This document shows positions 34,716 to 42,800 of a stretch of 64,000 bases of DNA, in pieces. Positions within the stretch are counted from its first letter, which is position 1, and each line of letters opens with the position of its first letter. Source of the DNA: Simiduia agarivorans SA1 = DSM 21679 (GTDB lineage: Bacteria; Pseudomonadota; Gammaproteobacteria; Pseudomonadales; Cellvibrionaceae); assembly GCF_000305785.2 (NCBI RefSeq), contig NC_018868.3:3952270-4016269 (forward strand). Direction: 5' to 3'. The notes under the pieces are model-generated. The model did no database searches and was not told the DNA's origin. It saw only the letters and a list, made by a program, of their open reading frames with translations. The translations under genes and the position numbers were made by a program.

Positions 34716-36767
34716 ATGAGTTATCAGGTACTCGCCCGCAAATGGCGGCCGCGCATATTCCGCGAGATGGTGGGGCAGGAGCATGTGCTCCAGGCGTTGA
34801 TTAACGCCCTGGACCACAACCGGCTGCACCACGCCTACCTGTTCACCGGCACCCGCGGGGTGGGCAAAACCACCATCGCCCGTATTCTGGCCAAATGCCT
34901 TAACTGTGAAACCGGCGTCAGCTCAGAGCCGTGCGGCCAGTGCTCGGCCTGTAATGAAATTGCCGAAGGCCGTTTTGTCGACCTGATCGAAGTGGATGCC
35001 GCCAGCCGCACTAAGGTGGAAGACACCCGCGAGCTGCTGGAAAACGTCCAGTACGCGCCCACCCGTGGCCGCTACAAGGTCTACCTCATCGACGAAGTGC
35101 ACATGCTCTCCACCAGCAGCTTCAATGCCCTGCTGAAGACCCTGGAAGAGCCGCCACCCCACGTGAAATTCCTGCTTGCCACCACCGATCCGCAAAAGCT
35201 GCCGGTGACGGTGTTGTCGCGCTGCTTGCAGTTCAACCTCAAGAACATGAACCCCGAGCGCATCGTGGGCCATCTGGCGTACGTGCTCGAAAAAGAGCTG
35301 GTGCCGTTTGAAGAGGCCGCGCTCTGGCAGTTGGGGCGCGCGGCCGATGGCAGTATGCGCGATGCGCTCTCGCTCACCGATCAGGCCATCGCCTTTGGCA
35401 ATGGCAAGGTGGCCGAGGCCGAGGTGCGGTCTATGCTCGGCACCCTGGATCAGCAGCTGGTGTATGCCCTGTTGTCTGCGTTGGCGGCAGCCGACACCCA
35501 GGCGCTGATGAGCGCCGTCAACCAGCTGGCCGAACACTCGCCCGACTATCAGGGCGCGTTGGCGGAAATGCTGTCGGTGTTACACCGCATTGCCATCGCC
35601 CAGGCCATGCCCGAAGCCATCGACAACTCCTTTGGCGATCGCGAACAGGTGTTGGCGCTGGCTCAGGCCATGCCCACCGAAGATGTCCAGCTCTATTACC
35701 AGACCGCCTTATTGGGCCGCCGCGATCTGCCGCTGGCACCCGATCCGCGCAGCGGTTTTGATATGGTGTTGTTGCGCATGCTGGCGTTCAAACCCCAGGG
35801 TGTGGTCGATTTGCCCAAGACCGCGCTGGCGCAGCCGGCCAGTGTTCAGCCAGCCAGTGCGCCGCAGGCAGCGCCGCCAGTCAGCGCGCCACAACCCGCG
35901 CCTGAGACCCAATCTGCTGCCCAGCCAGCCGCTGGCGCCGCCGGAGTGGAGACGGCGAGGGCGCCTGCACCGGCAACGCCCCCGCCGGCCGAGAGTCTGC
36001 CGCCCCGGGATGACACCCCGCCCTGGGACGAAGCACCGCCCGGGCTGGACGGCGATGAGGATGATCATCAGCCAAGCGCATCCGCGGAAAAAAAAACACC
36101 TGAACCGGTAGCAGCCCCGCAACCGTCGTCGCCCGCTCAGGCTGAACCTGTCCGGGCCGAATCTGCCCGGGCCGAACCTGGTCTGGCCGAACCGTCTCGC
36201 GCAAACAGCCAATCCTTGACGCCCGCACCTGTGGCCGCGCAGCCTGCTGCACCTGCACCTGCACCTGCACCTGCACCTGCACCTGCACCTGCACCTGCAC
36301 CTGCACCTGCACCTGCACCGGTACAAAGCAAAGCGCCTGCACAACCGGCGACACACGCGCCGGTCAGGTCCTACCACCTGGTCACCCTCAAACCGGGCGA
36401 TTGGGTGGGGCTGTATCTGGAATTGAAAGTGGCCGGGGTGCTGCAAAGCACCGCTGCGAACAGTGAATTGGTGGCGGTAAATGGCAACCAGCTGAGTTTT
36501 GTCCTGGATGCCGCCAACGCCAACCTGTACGACCCCAGTCACCAGCAGCGGCTGGCCGATGTGCTCACGGCCTATTTCAACGAGCCCGTGCAGGTGAATA
36601 TCGAGCCCGGTGAGGTGAAAACGGAAACGCCGTCGGCCACCGCTATCCGGCTGCGCGCGGAGAAACAGGCGCGCGCCCTGGAAAGTCTGAAAACCGATTC
36701 GCTGTTGCAGAAACTGGAAGCCACCTTTCAGGCCGCATTGGACGAATCCACGGTAGAACCCCTTTAA
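34716..36767 (+). CDS. dnaX: DNA polymerase III subunits tau/gamma
   Basis: A 683-residue clamp-loader subunit. The N-terminal AAA+ part has Walker [15 protein letters not shown] (about 44-57), a zinc module [16 protein letters not shown], Walker B IDEVHML and sensor segments. After about residue 370 there is a long Pro/Ala-rich linker, then the tau-specific C-terminal domain ([18 protein letters not shown] to the end) that contacts polymerase alpha. A nine-A run at 36088-36096 would, on a -1 shift, give AAC ACC TGA and a gamma form of about 462 residues. A 12-unit hexanucleotide repeat lies in the linker. ybaB and recR follow, the classical dnaX-ybaB-recR order. Confidence 0.97.
   Translation: MSYQVLARKWRPRIFREMVGQEHVLQALINALDHNRLHHAYLFTGTRGVGKTTIARILAKCLNCETGVSSEPCGQCSACNEIAEGRFVDLIEVDAASRTKVEDTRELLENVQYAPTRGRYKVYLIDEVHMLSTSSFNALLKTLEEPPPHVKFLLATTDPQKLPVTVLSRCLQFNLKNMNPERIVGHLAYVLEKELVPFEEAALWQLGRAADGSMRDALSLTDQAIAFGNGKVAEAEVRSMLGTLDQQLVYALLSALAAADTQALMSAVNQLAEHSPDYQGALAEMLSVLHRIAIAQAMPEAIDNSFGDREQVLALAQAMPTEDVQLYYQTALLGRRDLPLAPDPRSGFDMVLLRMLAFKPQGVVDLPKTALAQPASVQPASAPQAAPPVSAPQPAPETQSAAQPAAGAAGVETARAPAPATPPPAESLPPRDDTPPWDEAPPGLDGDEDDHQPSASAEKKTPEPVAAPQPSSPAQAEPVRAESARAEPGLAEPSRANSQSLTPAPVAAQPAAPAPAPAPAPAPAPAPAPAPAPAPVQSKAPAQPATHAPVRSYHLVTLKPGDWVGLYLELKVAGVLQSTAANSELVAVNGNQLSFVLDAANANLYDPSHQQRLADVLTAYFNEPVQVNIEPGEVKTETPSATAIRLRAEKQARALESLKTDSLLQKLEATFQAALDESTVEPL
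36088..36096 (+). promoter_or_regulatory. Probable programmed slippage site in dnaX
   Basis: Nine consecutive A follow GCGG. The zero frame reads GAA AAA AAA ACA CCT; a -1 shift after the second AAA reads AAC ACC and then TGA. This makes a shortened gamma subunit of about 462 residues, as in E. coli (ribosomal frameshifting) and Thermus (transcriptional slippage). A poly-A9 allows either mechanism. Confidence 0.7.
36247..36318 (+). repeat. Hexanucleotide repeat (CTGCAC x12) in dnaX linker
   Basis: Twelve perfect CTGCAC units encode alternating Pro and Ala residues in the linker after the AAA+ core and slippage site. The unit is six bases, so copy changes lengthen or shorten the linker without shifting frame. 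The tau C-terminal domain begins about 17 residues later. Confidence 0.92.
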
Positions 36768-36780
36768 CGCTGAGGTAAAC

Positions 36781-37104
36781 ATGTTCGGAAACATGGGCGA
36801 CCTGATGAAACAGGCGCAGCAGATGCAAGAAAAAATGCAGAAGATGCAGGAAGAAGCGGCTAACGCAGAAGTGACCGGTCAATCGGGCGCGGGTCTGGTG
36901 TCGGTGATTATGAATGGCCGCCACGACGTCAAGCGCGTGAGCATTGATGATTCGCTCATGTCTGAAGACAAAGAAATGTTGGAAGATTTATTGGCGGCTG
37001 CCGTCAACGATGCAGTGCGCAAAGTGGAAGATAAAAACCGCGAGATGATGCAAAGCCTGACCGGCGGCATGCAGATGCCGCCGGGATTCAAGATGCCTTT
37101 CTGA
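36781..37104 (+). CDS. ybaB: Nucleoid-associated protein YbaB/EbfC
   Basis: A 107-residue dimeric DNA-binding protein. It begins [20 protein letters not shown], has the conserved [20 protein letters not shown] core and a Met/Gly-rich end. It lies 13 bp after dnaX and 43 bp before recR. The short gap after it holds repeated ACCAG words. Confidence 0.95.
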   Translation: MFGNMGDLMKQAQQMQEKMQKMQEEAANAEVTGQSGAGLVSVIMNGRHDVKRVSIDDSLMSEDKEMLEDLLAAAVNDAVRKVEDKNREMMQSLTGGMQMPPGFKMPF

Positions 37105-37147
37105 GTGACCAGAAACCAGCGACCAGAATCCAGAGACTGTTTAATTA

Positions 37148-37741
37148 ATGTTCAGCCCTTTAATTGATGAATTGATGAGTGCCTTGCGTGCACTGCCCGG
37201 TGTTGGCCCCAAATCGGCCCAGCGCATGGCGTTGCATTTGCTCGAGCGCGACCGGGAAGGCGCCAGCCGGTTGGCCACGGCACTGGCCACCGCCGTGGAA
37301 GGCGTGGGTGAGTGCGATCGTTGCCGCACCCTGACCGAGCAAACCCTGTGTTCCATCTGCGCCAACAAACGGCGCAATCAGGCGCTGCTTTGTGTGGTGG
37401 AAACGCCAGCCGACGTGCTGGCCATTGAGCAGGCCGGCACCTACCAGGGCACCTATTTTGTGTTGCATGGTCACTTGTCTCCCATCGACGGCATCGGGCC
37501 GCAGGATCTGGGTTTGGACCAACTGCATAGCTTGCTGGCCGCCGGCGGCATAGAAGAAGTGATTCTCGCCACCAACCCCACCATTGAAGGCGAAGCCACG
37601 GCCCATTACATCAGCGAGCGGGCGAAAAAACTCGACGTTCCAGTATCGCGCATTGCCCACGGCGTGCCTTTGGGCGGTGAACTTGAATACATTGACGGCG
37701 GCACCCTGGCGCACGCCTTCTCCAGCCGACAGAGGGTGTGA
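37148..37741 (+). CDS. recR: Recombination mediator RecR
   Basis: A 197-residue RecFOR-pathway protein that helps load RecA on gapped DNA. It has a helix-hairpin-helix ([19 protein letters not shown]), a four-Cys zinc finger ([16 protein letters not shown]) and a Toprim domain with [14 protein letters not shown] and [13 protein letters not shown]. Its stop overlaps the rnd start by one base (TGATG). Confidence 0.97.
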   Translation: MFSPLIDELMSALRALPGVGPKSAQRMALHLLERDREGASRLATALATAVEGVGECDRCRTLTEQTLCSICANKRRNQALLCVVETPADVLAIEQAGTYQGTYFVLHGHLSPIDGIGPQDLGLDQLHSLLAAGGIEEVILATNPTIEGEATAHYISERAKKLDVPVSRIAHGVPLGGELEYIDGGTLAHAFSSRQRV

Positions 37742-38892
37742 TGAGCCGTATCGCCACCGACCCCATCTGGGTCGATACCGAAGCCGAGCTGGCGCAGTTA
37801 TGTGCGCGTTGGTCGCAGCAGGCGGCCATCGCCATCGACACCGAATTCATGCGCAGCCAGACCTACTATCCTCACGCCGGCCTGATTCAGGTGGGCGATG
37901 GCAAAGGCTGTTACCTGATCGATCCGCTGGCCATTAAAGACTTATCTGCGCTGGCGCAATTGCTGGTGAATCCTTCGGTCATAAAAGTCATCCACTCCTG
38001 TTCGGAAGATCTGGAAACCTTCCGGTTTTTATTGGGTGTGGTGCCCAAGCCATTGTTCGACACCCAGGTTGCCGCGGCGTTCGCGAACATCGGTTTTTCC
38101 ATGGGTTATGCCAATCTGGTGAAAGACCAGTTAGGTATTGAGCTCGATAAAGGCGAGACCCGTTCCGACTGGATGCAGCGCCCGCTGAGCCAATCGCAAA
38201 TGCATTATGCGGCGTTGGATGTGGCCTATTTGCTGGTGGTGTACGGCAAAATTTTAATCAGGCTCAAAGCCCTGGATCGGCTCAGCTGGGTGCAGGAAGA
38301 ATGCGCGCAGCTCGTGGCCAATGCCGAAGCGCCGGATCAGTTTGATGATGCCTATACCAAGGTCAAACTGGCCTGGAAACTCTACCCGGATCAGCTCGCG
38401 ATTTTAAAGCCCTTGTGTATCTGGCGCGAACAGGAAGCGCGCAAGTTGGATGTGCCGCGCAACCGTTTGATGAAAGAAGGCGCCGCCTGGGAAGTGGCCC
38501 GACGCAAACCCACCACGGTAAAGCAGCTGTCCGCCATTGATGGGATGGGCAATCGCACGCTCAAGCATTATGCCGACACGGTATTGGGCTTCGTGGCCGA
38601 TGCCCAGCAGCGCAAAGAGGATTTACCGGCGCGGTTGGACAAGCCGTTGACGCCGGCGCAAGGCGATATTCTCAAACAATTCAAAGCCTGTGCCGTCGCA
38701 GTATCGGAGACCGCGCAGGTGACGCCGGAAATTCTTACCCGCAAAAAAGACCTTGAACAACTCACCCGCAGCGTGATTGCCGGTCAGCCCGAACTGCCCG
38801 ATGGGCTCAAAGGATGGCGATACCCGGTAGTCGGCCAGCAACTGGAACAGCTGGCGCAAGCCTTATGTGAACAAAACCCGGAGATGTCATGA
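37741..38892 (+). CDS. rnd: Ribonuclease D
   Basis: A 383-residue 3'-5' exoribonuclease involved in tRNA 3' maturation. The DEDD catalytic residues appear in AIDTEFMRSQTYYP, VIHSCSEDLETF (Asp), and MHYAALDVAYLL (Tyr/Asp); an HRDC domain follows at about residues 210-290 (LCIWREQEARKLDVPRNRLM). ATG 37741 overlaps the recR stop by one base, and its own stop overlaps ycgL (ATGA). A GTG one codon earlier is possible. Confidence 0.96.
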   Translation: MSRIATDPIWVDTEAELAQLCARWSQQAAIAIDTEFMRSQTYYPHAGLIQVGDGKGCYLIDPLAIKDLSALAQLLVNPSVIKVIHSCSEDLETFRFLLGVVPKPLFDTQVAAAFANIGFSMGYANLVKDQLGIELDKGETRSDWMQRPLSQSQMHYAALDVAYLLVVYGKILIRLKALDRLSWVQEECAQLVANAEAPDQFDDAYTKVKLAWKLYPDQLAILKPLCIWREQEARKLDVPRNRLMKEGAAWEVARRKPTTVKQLSAIDGMGNRTLKHYADTVLGFVADAQQRKEDLPARLDKPLTPAQGDILKQFKACAVAVSETAQVTPEILTRKKDLEQLTRSVIAGQPELPDGLKGWRYPVVGQQLEQLAQALCEQNPEMS

Positions 38893-39185
38893 CCGACGCC
38901 ATTAAATACCTGTGCGATATTTATCGCAGCCCCAAGGATGGCGATATGTACCTTTACGTGTTGAAGTCCGACGGACTCAGCCGCGTGCCGGAAGCACTCA
39001 CGGCCCGATTCGGCCAGCCCAAACATGTGATGACGCTGTTATTGCGCGAAGGCCGCAAGCTGGCGCGAGTGGATGTGGAAAAAGTCAAAGCGGCGCTGGA
39101 CAGTCAGGGCTTTTATCTGCAGTTGCCGCCGCCCAAAGACGACTACATGACCGACATTAACAAACACAACTCCAAGTTGATGTAA
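38889..39185 (+). CDS. ycgL: YcgL domain protein
   Basis: A 98-residue protein with the YcgL pattern: CDIYRSPKDGDMYLYVLK, VPEALTARFGQPKHVMTLLL, and the acidic end PPPKDDYM. The function is not known. It overlaps rnd by four bases and ycgN by one base, so rnd-ycgL-ycgN are translationally coupled, an arrangement widespread in gammaproteobacteria. Confidence 0.95.
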   Translation: MTDAIKYLCDIYRSPKDGDMYLYVLKSDGLSRVPEALTARFGQPKHVMTLLLREGRKLARVDVEKVKAALDSQGFYLQLPPPKDDYMTDINKHNSKLM

Positions 39186-39634
39186 TGGCCTGGCAACGGG
39201 ATTTCTGGCGCACCACAAAGCTTTCCGACATGAGTCGTTACCAGTGGGAATCGCTGTGCGATGGTTGTGGCAAATGCTGCTTGCAGAAGCTGGAAGATGA
39301 AGATTCGGGCGAGGTTTATTTCACCCGCCTGGCGTGCAAGTTATTGGACATCGAATCCGGCCGCTGCGGCGACTACCCGCACCGGCTTGAGCGCGTGCCG
39401 GGTTGCCTGAATCTCACCGCCGACAAAATCGAAGAGTTCCATTGGTTGCCGGTGACCTGTGCTTATCGGTTATTAGCGGAAGGAGAAGACTTGCCGGAAT
39501 GGCATCCGCTGATTACCGGCGATCCGCAAGCCGTGCACGCCGCCGGCATTTCCGTGCGCGGCCGCGCCATACCTGAAACGGCCGTGTCCGAAGAAGATTG
39601 GGAAAACGAAATTGTCCATTGGGTTGATTTGTAG
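39185..39634 (+). CDS. ycgN: YcgN/UPF0260 cysteine-cluster protein
   Basis: A 149-residue protein with the UPF0260 pattern: WESLCDGCGKCCLQKLEDED, LACKLLDIESGRCGDYPHR, VPGCLNL and LPVTCAYRLLAEG. The many conserved Cys suggest a zinc or iron-sulfur site. Function unknown. It is the last gene of the recR-rnd-ycgL-ycgN series; a 7-bp tandem array begins 26 bp after its stop. Confidence 0.95.
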   Translation: MAWQRDFWRTTKLSDMSRYQWESLCDGCGKCCLQKLEDEDSGEVYFTRLACKLLDIESGRCGDYPHRLERVPGCLNLTADKIEEFHWLPVTCAYRLLAEGEDLPEWHPLITGDPQAVHAAGISVRGRAIPETAVSEEDWENEIVHWVDL

Positions 39635-39660
39635 AAACCAGTCTCTAGTTTCTAATTGCT

Positions 39661-39865
39661 AGAGACTAGAGACTAGAGACTAGAGACTAGAGACTAGAGA
39701 CTAGAGACTAGAGACTAGAGACTAGAGACTAGAGACTAGAGACTAGAGACTAGAGACTAGAGACTAGAGACTAGAGACTAGAGACTAGAGACTAGAGACT
39801 AGAGACTAGAGACTAGAGACTAGAGACTAGAGACTAGAGACTAGAGACTAGAGACTAGAGACTAG
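39661..39865. repeat. 7-bp tandem repeat array (AGAGACT x29)
   Basis: The unit AGAGACT is repeated without error about 29 times over 205 bp. Each unit boundary makes CTAG, normally rare in this type of genome. AGTCTCTAG just before the array (39640-39648) is the reverse complement of the repeat, so a hairpin can form at its left edge. TAG occurs in every frame, so it is non-coding. It lies between ycgN and a small membrane protein gene. It is not a CRISPR: there are no spacers. Confidence 0.95.
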
Positions 39866-39887
39866 TCCTTACATTCGGAGAGTGAAT

Positions 39888-40256
39888 ATGAATGAAGTAA
39901 TGGCCGATCCGTTTGTGCCTTATATGTGGTACAGCTATTTTGCCGGTGTGGCGGGGCTGATGCTGGCTACCTGGTGGTTATTCCGTAAATACAGTGAGCT
40001 GGCGCAATTCTGTACCGTCACTGTCGGCGCTTGGTTGCTGACGCCGGTAGCACTGTCACCGGATCACCCACAAATGGCGCCGGCGTTTTTTGTGTTTGTG
40101 CTAGACGGAATTTTTACCGACCAACCCATCGCCCGCGCTGCCTGGCCGTTGGCGGTGGTGTGGGTTGCCGCCTTGCTGGTAAGTTTGTTGTTGCGTCTGG
40201 CGTGGAATCGCTGGCGTAAGAAAAAGGCCGAAGCACCGGCGGCGGAGGCCAATTAA
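39888..40256 (+). CDS. Hypothetical small membrane protein
   Basis: A 122-residue protein with three or four hydrophobic segments (YFAGVAGLMLATWWLF, FCTVTVGAWLLTPVAL, APAFFVFVLDGIF, LAVVWVAALLVSLLLRLAW) and a basic-acidic tail. ATG 39888 lies eight bases after CGGAG and is preferred to GTG 39882. Family not recognised with certainty. The 7-bp repeat array lies immediately upstream, in or near its promoter, so repeat number might affect its expression. Confidence 0.65.
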   Translation: MNEVMADPFVPYMWYSYFAGVAGLMLATWWLFRKYSELAQFCTVTVGAWLLTPVALSPDHPQMAPAFFVFVLDGIFTDQPIARAAWPLAVVWVAALLVSLLLRLAWNRWRKKKAEAPAAEAN

Positions 40257-40273
40257 TCGCTTCAGTATATTCG

Positions 40274-40305
40274 CGGCGGGGCGGCCATCCGCTTCCCAGC
40301 CGCGG
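40274..40305. repeat. Half copy of the dispersed inverted repeat
   Basis: GGCGGGGCGGCCATCCGCTT and CCCAGCCGCG match the left arm of the element at 12024-12114; the right arm is missing. It lies between convergent gene ends. Confidence 0.75.
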
Positions 40306-40323
40306 ATGGTATCAGCACCCAAC

Positions 40324-41904
40324 CTACCCCAACGGCACATACTTCTGCGCCACCTCCGATAAATAATCCTCTTCTTCCGGCAATTCTTCGTCTACCTCGG
40401 TATCTGCCAACGGCAACTCCACATCAAAGACCACACCGTTGACGTTCATTGGTTCAAACACCAGGCGCCCCCGCTGTTTGTTATGGGTCACCGTCAACTG
40501 CCAGCGCGGTGGCAGCCCGGGCGTGGGTTCTTGTTGGCAAAACGCGGTTTCCTGTTCGAAGTCGGAAAAGGACCAGGTCTGTGCCTGGCTGCGGGCGGTG
40601 ATTTCCACGCTCACAATGGCCTGGGTAAATTGCCAGGCCTGGTGCGGCACAATCTGTGGCCGGTCGTCGTTGGCGGCATCGGATACCATGCGACAGCCGG
40701 GTTGCTGGTTTTCCACCACCACTTCTACCACTTGGGTTTGCACCCGTTGGCTAGCCAGGCCGTCATGGGTTTCTATGCGGATAGAATAGCTTTCCGGTTG
40801 GTTGTACCAGTTGCGGTGGCGGATTTTGCCTTCGTAACCCGACACTATTTGGCTGACAAAGTACAGGCCCAGTCCGCGGCCGTGGATCTGGGCATCCTGC
40901 CGGGTGGTGAAGCCCAGCTGGTAAATTTTTTGTTGGTTGGCGTCTTCAATGTGCGGGCCCGGGTTGTACACGCTGAAGCGGGCTTTGCCCTCCTGGGCTG
41001 TCAGGTTCAGGACAATGGCCGGGCGAGGCCCCAGACCTTGATCCTTGTGATAAAGCGCATTCTTTATCAGGTTTTCTGCCAGCAGTACCAGATGATTTTC
41101 ATTGCCCAGCAGTTGGCAGGTTTTGTCCAGATAAAAACGAAACTGGCTGTCCAGATGCGTGCATTCCAGCGCGTCCGGCTTGTTCAGCCACTGCAATCGT
41201 TCGGCGCTCTGGGTCACGGGGGTCAGCGCGCGCACCAGTGCCCGATAGGCCGGGTAGCTGGGTTCGAACGGCGCAGGTTCCGTGGTATTCAGCTGTTGTT
41301 GGTAGTAGTAATTTTCGCAGTCGCATAAATGGTTATTGATATGCAATGCCATATTGTCGGCGGTGGATAAATCCAGCAGGTCCCACAAATAGCCGAGACC
41401 CGCCAGCGCTTCGTCGTAACGGCTGTCGTCCGGCAATTGACTGCGTGCCGTTTGAAGTGCGTCCAGAATGATGTCGTAACTGATGATGCCATTGTGGCGA
41501 ACTTCGGCGGCAATGCCCTTGAAGTGCAGGTATTTTTCGTCGTACTCAATGTACTCCAGTAATTTGTCGCCGATGAAGGCTTTGAGTTTTTCGGTTTTAT
41601 TGGAGTAGGTATGGGCTTTTTGTTGTAAGCGTTTTTTATCCTCCGCCAACTGCAGGCATTGATCGGTGAGGTGTTGCGCTTGTTTATGGAAACCGCGCAA
41701 CTGCCGGTGAAAGCGCAACAAATCCCAAAGCACCAATGCTAACGCTATCGATGTGACACTCCACAACCAAAGATCCGGCAGCGGCTGCAGCAGCATGCCG
41801 TCCGGCAGTGCCACCGGCCAGCGGGCCAACTGCCAGAGCGCCAACGCCAGCAACAGGCTCACACTGCTCAGCCACGGATAAGAAATGTTTGCTTTTGTGT
41901 TCAT
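40324..41904 (-). CDS. Membrane sensor kinase-like ATPase (HATPase_c)
   Basis: A 526-residue protein with two N-terminal membrane helices (SSVSLLLALALWQLARW and WLWSVTSIALALVLWDLL), a coiled-coil region (about 80-125), a central region, and a C-terminal histidine-kinase ATPase domain: N-box AENLIKNALYH, G1-like NPGPHI and G2 GRGLGLYFVSQIVSG. No standard H-box was seen, so the phosphorylated His is unclear. About 100 residues with no recognised domain follow the ATPase. ATG 41904 overlaps the response-regulator stop (ATGA). Confidence 0.8.
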   Translation of the reverse strand: MNTKANISYPWLSSVSLLLALALWQLARWPVALPDGMLLQPLPDLWLWSVTSIALALVLWDLLRFHRQLRGFHKQAQHLTDQCLQLAEDKKRLQQKAHTYSNKTEKLKAFIGDKLLEYIEYDEKYLHFKGIAAEVRHNGIISYDIILDALQTARSQLPDDSRYDEALAGLGYLWDLLDLSTADNMALHINNHLCDCENYYYQQQLNTTEPAPFEPSYPAYRALVRALTPVTQSAERLQWLNKPDALECTHLDSQFRFYLDKTCQLLGNENHLVLLAENLIKNALYHKDQGLGPRPAIVLNLTAQEGKARFSVYNPGPHIEDANQQKIYQLGFTTRQDAQIHGRGLGLYFVSQIVSGYEGKIRHRNWYNQPESYSIRIETHDGLASQRVQTQVVEVVVENQQPGCRMVSDAANDDRPQIVPHQAWQFTQAIVSVEITARSQAQTWSFSDFEQETAFCQQEPTPGLPPRWQLTVTHNKQRGRLVFEPMNVNGVVFDVELPLADTEVDEELPEEEDYLSEVAQKYVPLG

Positions 41905-42692
41905 GCATCGGCCTCGGAAGGTGGAACCCAGCGATAACTGCCCGCGTCGCCTGCGGTCACCAGACCCAAGCCCTGTTTGCAAAGCGTGGAAAAGGTACGC
42001 TGGCTGACGTTATCGATTGCATCGCGCAAGGTGCGGATGTGTTGACGGTAGGCGGCGTTGGAAAAGCGTTCTTCATCCAGTGCCAGCGCACGGGCCACCT
42101 GAGCGGCCGTCTGTGGCCGGGGCGAGTGCTCCACCAGATAATGCAGGATTTTGCGCGGTGTCGGGGGCAGGGCGCGGCGTGGATTTTTCGGGTTGTGCAG
42201 CTTGTTGCCGGCCCAGTAAATATCCCAGCTGACCAGATCAATTTGCAGCGGACCGCTGCGCACGCAATCGGTTTGCGCACTCGGTTGGCTCAGGGCGCGC
42301 TGACGCAACAGCGCTTTGATACGCCAGCACAATACCTGTTCCACATTGCGTTGATGCTTGGCAATAAAGTCCAGTGTGCTGTGCAAACTGAACGCCTGCG
42401 CTTCAATCTGGGTGCCGCTGTGTTCCGACAAATAAATGATCGGCAGATCCGGCCAGCGTTTGCGCAGGCTTTGTGACACGGTAAAACCGGCCTGGTCATC
42501 GCCATGCATGCGCGCGTCCAGCAAGGCCAGATCCGGTGTCGCATTGCCCTCGAGGCAGAATGCCTGCACGGCCTGCACCCCGTCCAGCACAATCAGCTGA
42601 TTGGGGGCGTCGTCAAATGCGGTATTCAGCAGGCAATCGGAAAATTTATCGATCCAATGCCGCTGGTCTTCTGCCCAGAGAATGGTTGCCAT
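41901..42692 (-). CDS. Response regulator with winged-helix output
   Basis: A 263-residue protein. The N-terminal receiver-like domain has WAEDQ for the acidic pocket, LALLDARMHGDDQAGF for the phospho-Asp, and IIYLSEH for the Ser/Thr switch. The C-terminal region (about 180-260) looks like an OmpR-type winged helix (TPRKILHYLVEHSPRPQTAAQV, YRQHIRTLRDAID, GLGLVTAG). It is upstream of and overlaps its sensor kinase gene. A perfect CRP-type site sits six bases before its start codon, in the gap to the divergent membrane/VWA operon. Confidence 0.85.
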   Translation of the reverse strand: MATILWAEDQRHWIDKFSDCLLNTAFDDAPNQLIVLDGVQAVQAFCLEGNATPDLALLDARMHGDDQAGFTVSQSLRKRWPDLPIIYLSEHSGTQIEAQAFSLHSTLDFIAKHQRNVEQVLCWRIKALLRQRALSQPSAQTDCVRSGPLQIDLVSWDIYWAGNKLHNPKNPRRALPPTPRKILHYLVEHSPRPQTAAQVARALALDEERFSNAAYRQHIRTLRDAIDNVSQRTFSTLCKQGLGLVTAGDAGSYRWVPPSEADA

Positions 42693-42697
42693 ATTTA

Positions 42698-42713
42698 TGT
42701 GATCTTCTTCACA
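42698..42713. promoter_or_regulatory. CRP/Vfr-type binding site
   Basis: TGTGATCTTCTTCACA is a perfect match to TGTGA-N6-TCACA. It lies in the 108-bp gap between the response-regulator gene and the divergent membrane-protein gene, six bases upstream of the regulator start codon and 88 bases upstream of the other. Nearby, ACTCAC-4-GTGAGT forms a second small palindrome. Binding could repress one side and activate the other. Confidence 0.65.
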
Positions 42714-42800
42714 TTATTTGCCTGATGCGTGTTTTGCTCACAGATTACTCACACGGGGTGAGTTTACTCGGATGGTAGGCAGACAAGAGGAGAACCTATC

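Noticed and set aside
35709..36794. Long minus-strand frame (361 codons) opposite dnaX
   Set aside because: It contains the complement of the CTGCAC repeat as a Cys/Arg repeat and lies wholly inside dnaX; no start context or motif.
39661..39865. CRISPR array
   Set aside because: The 7-bp units are contiguous, with no spacers and no cas genes.
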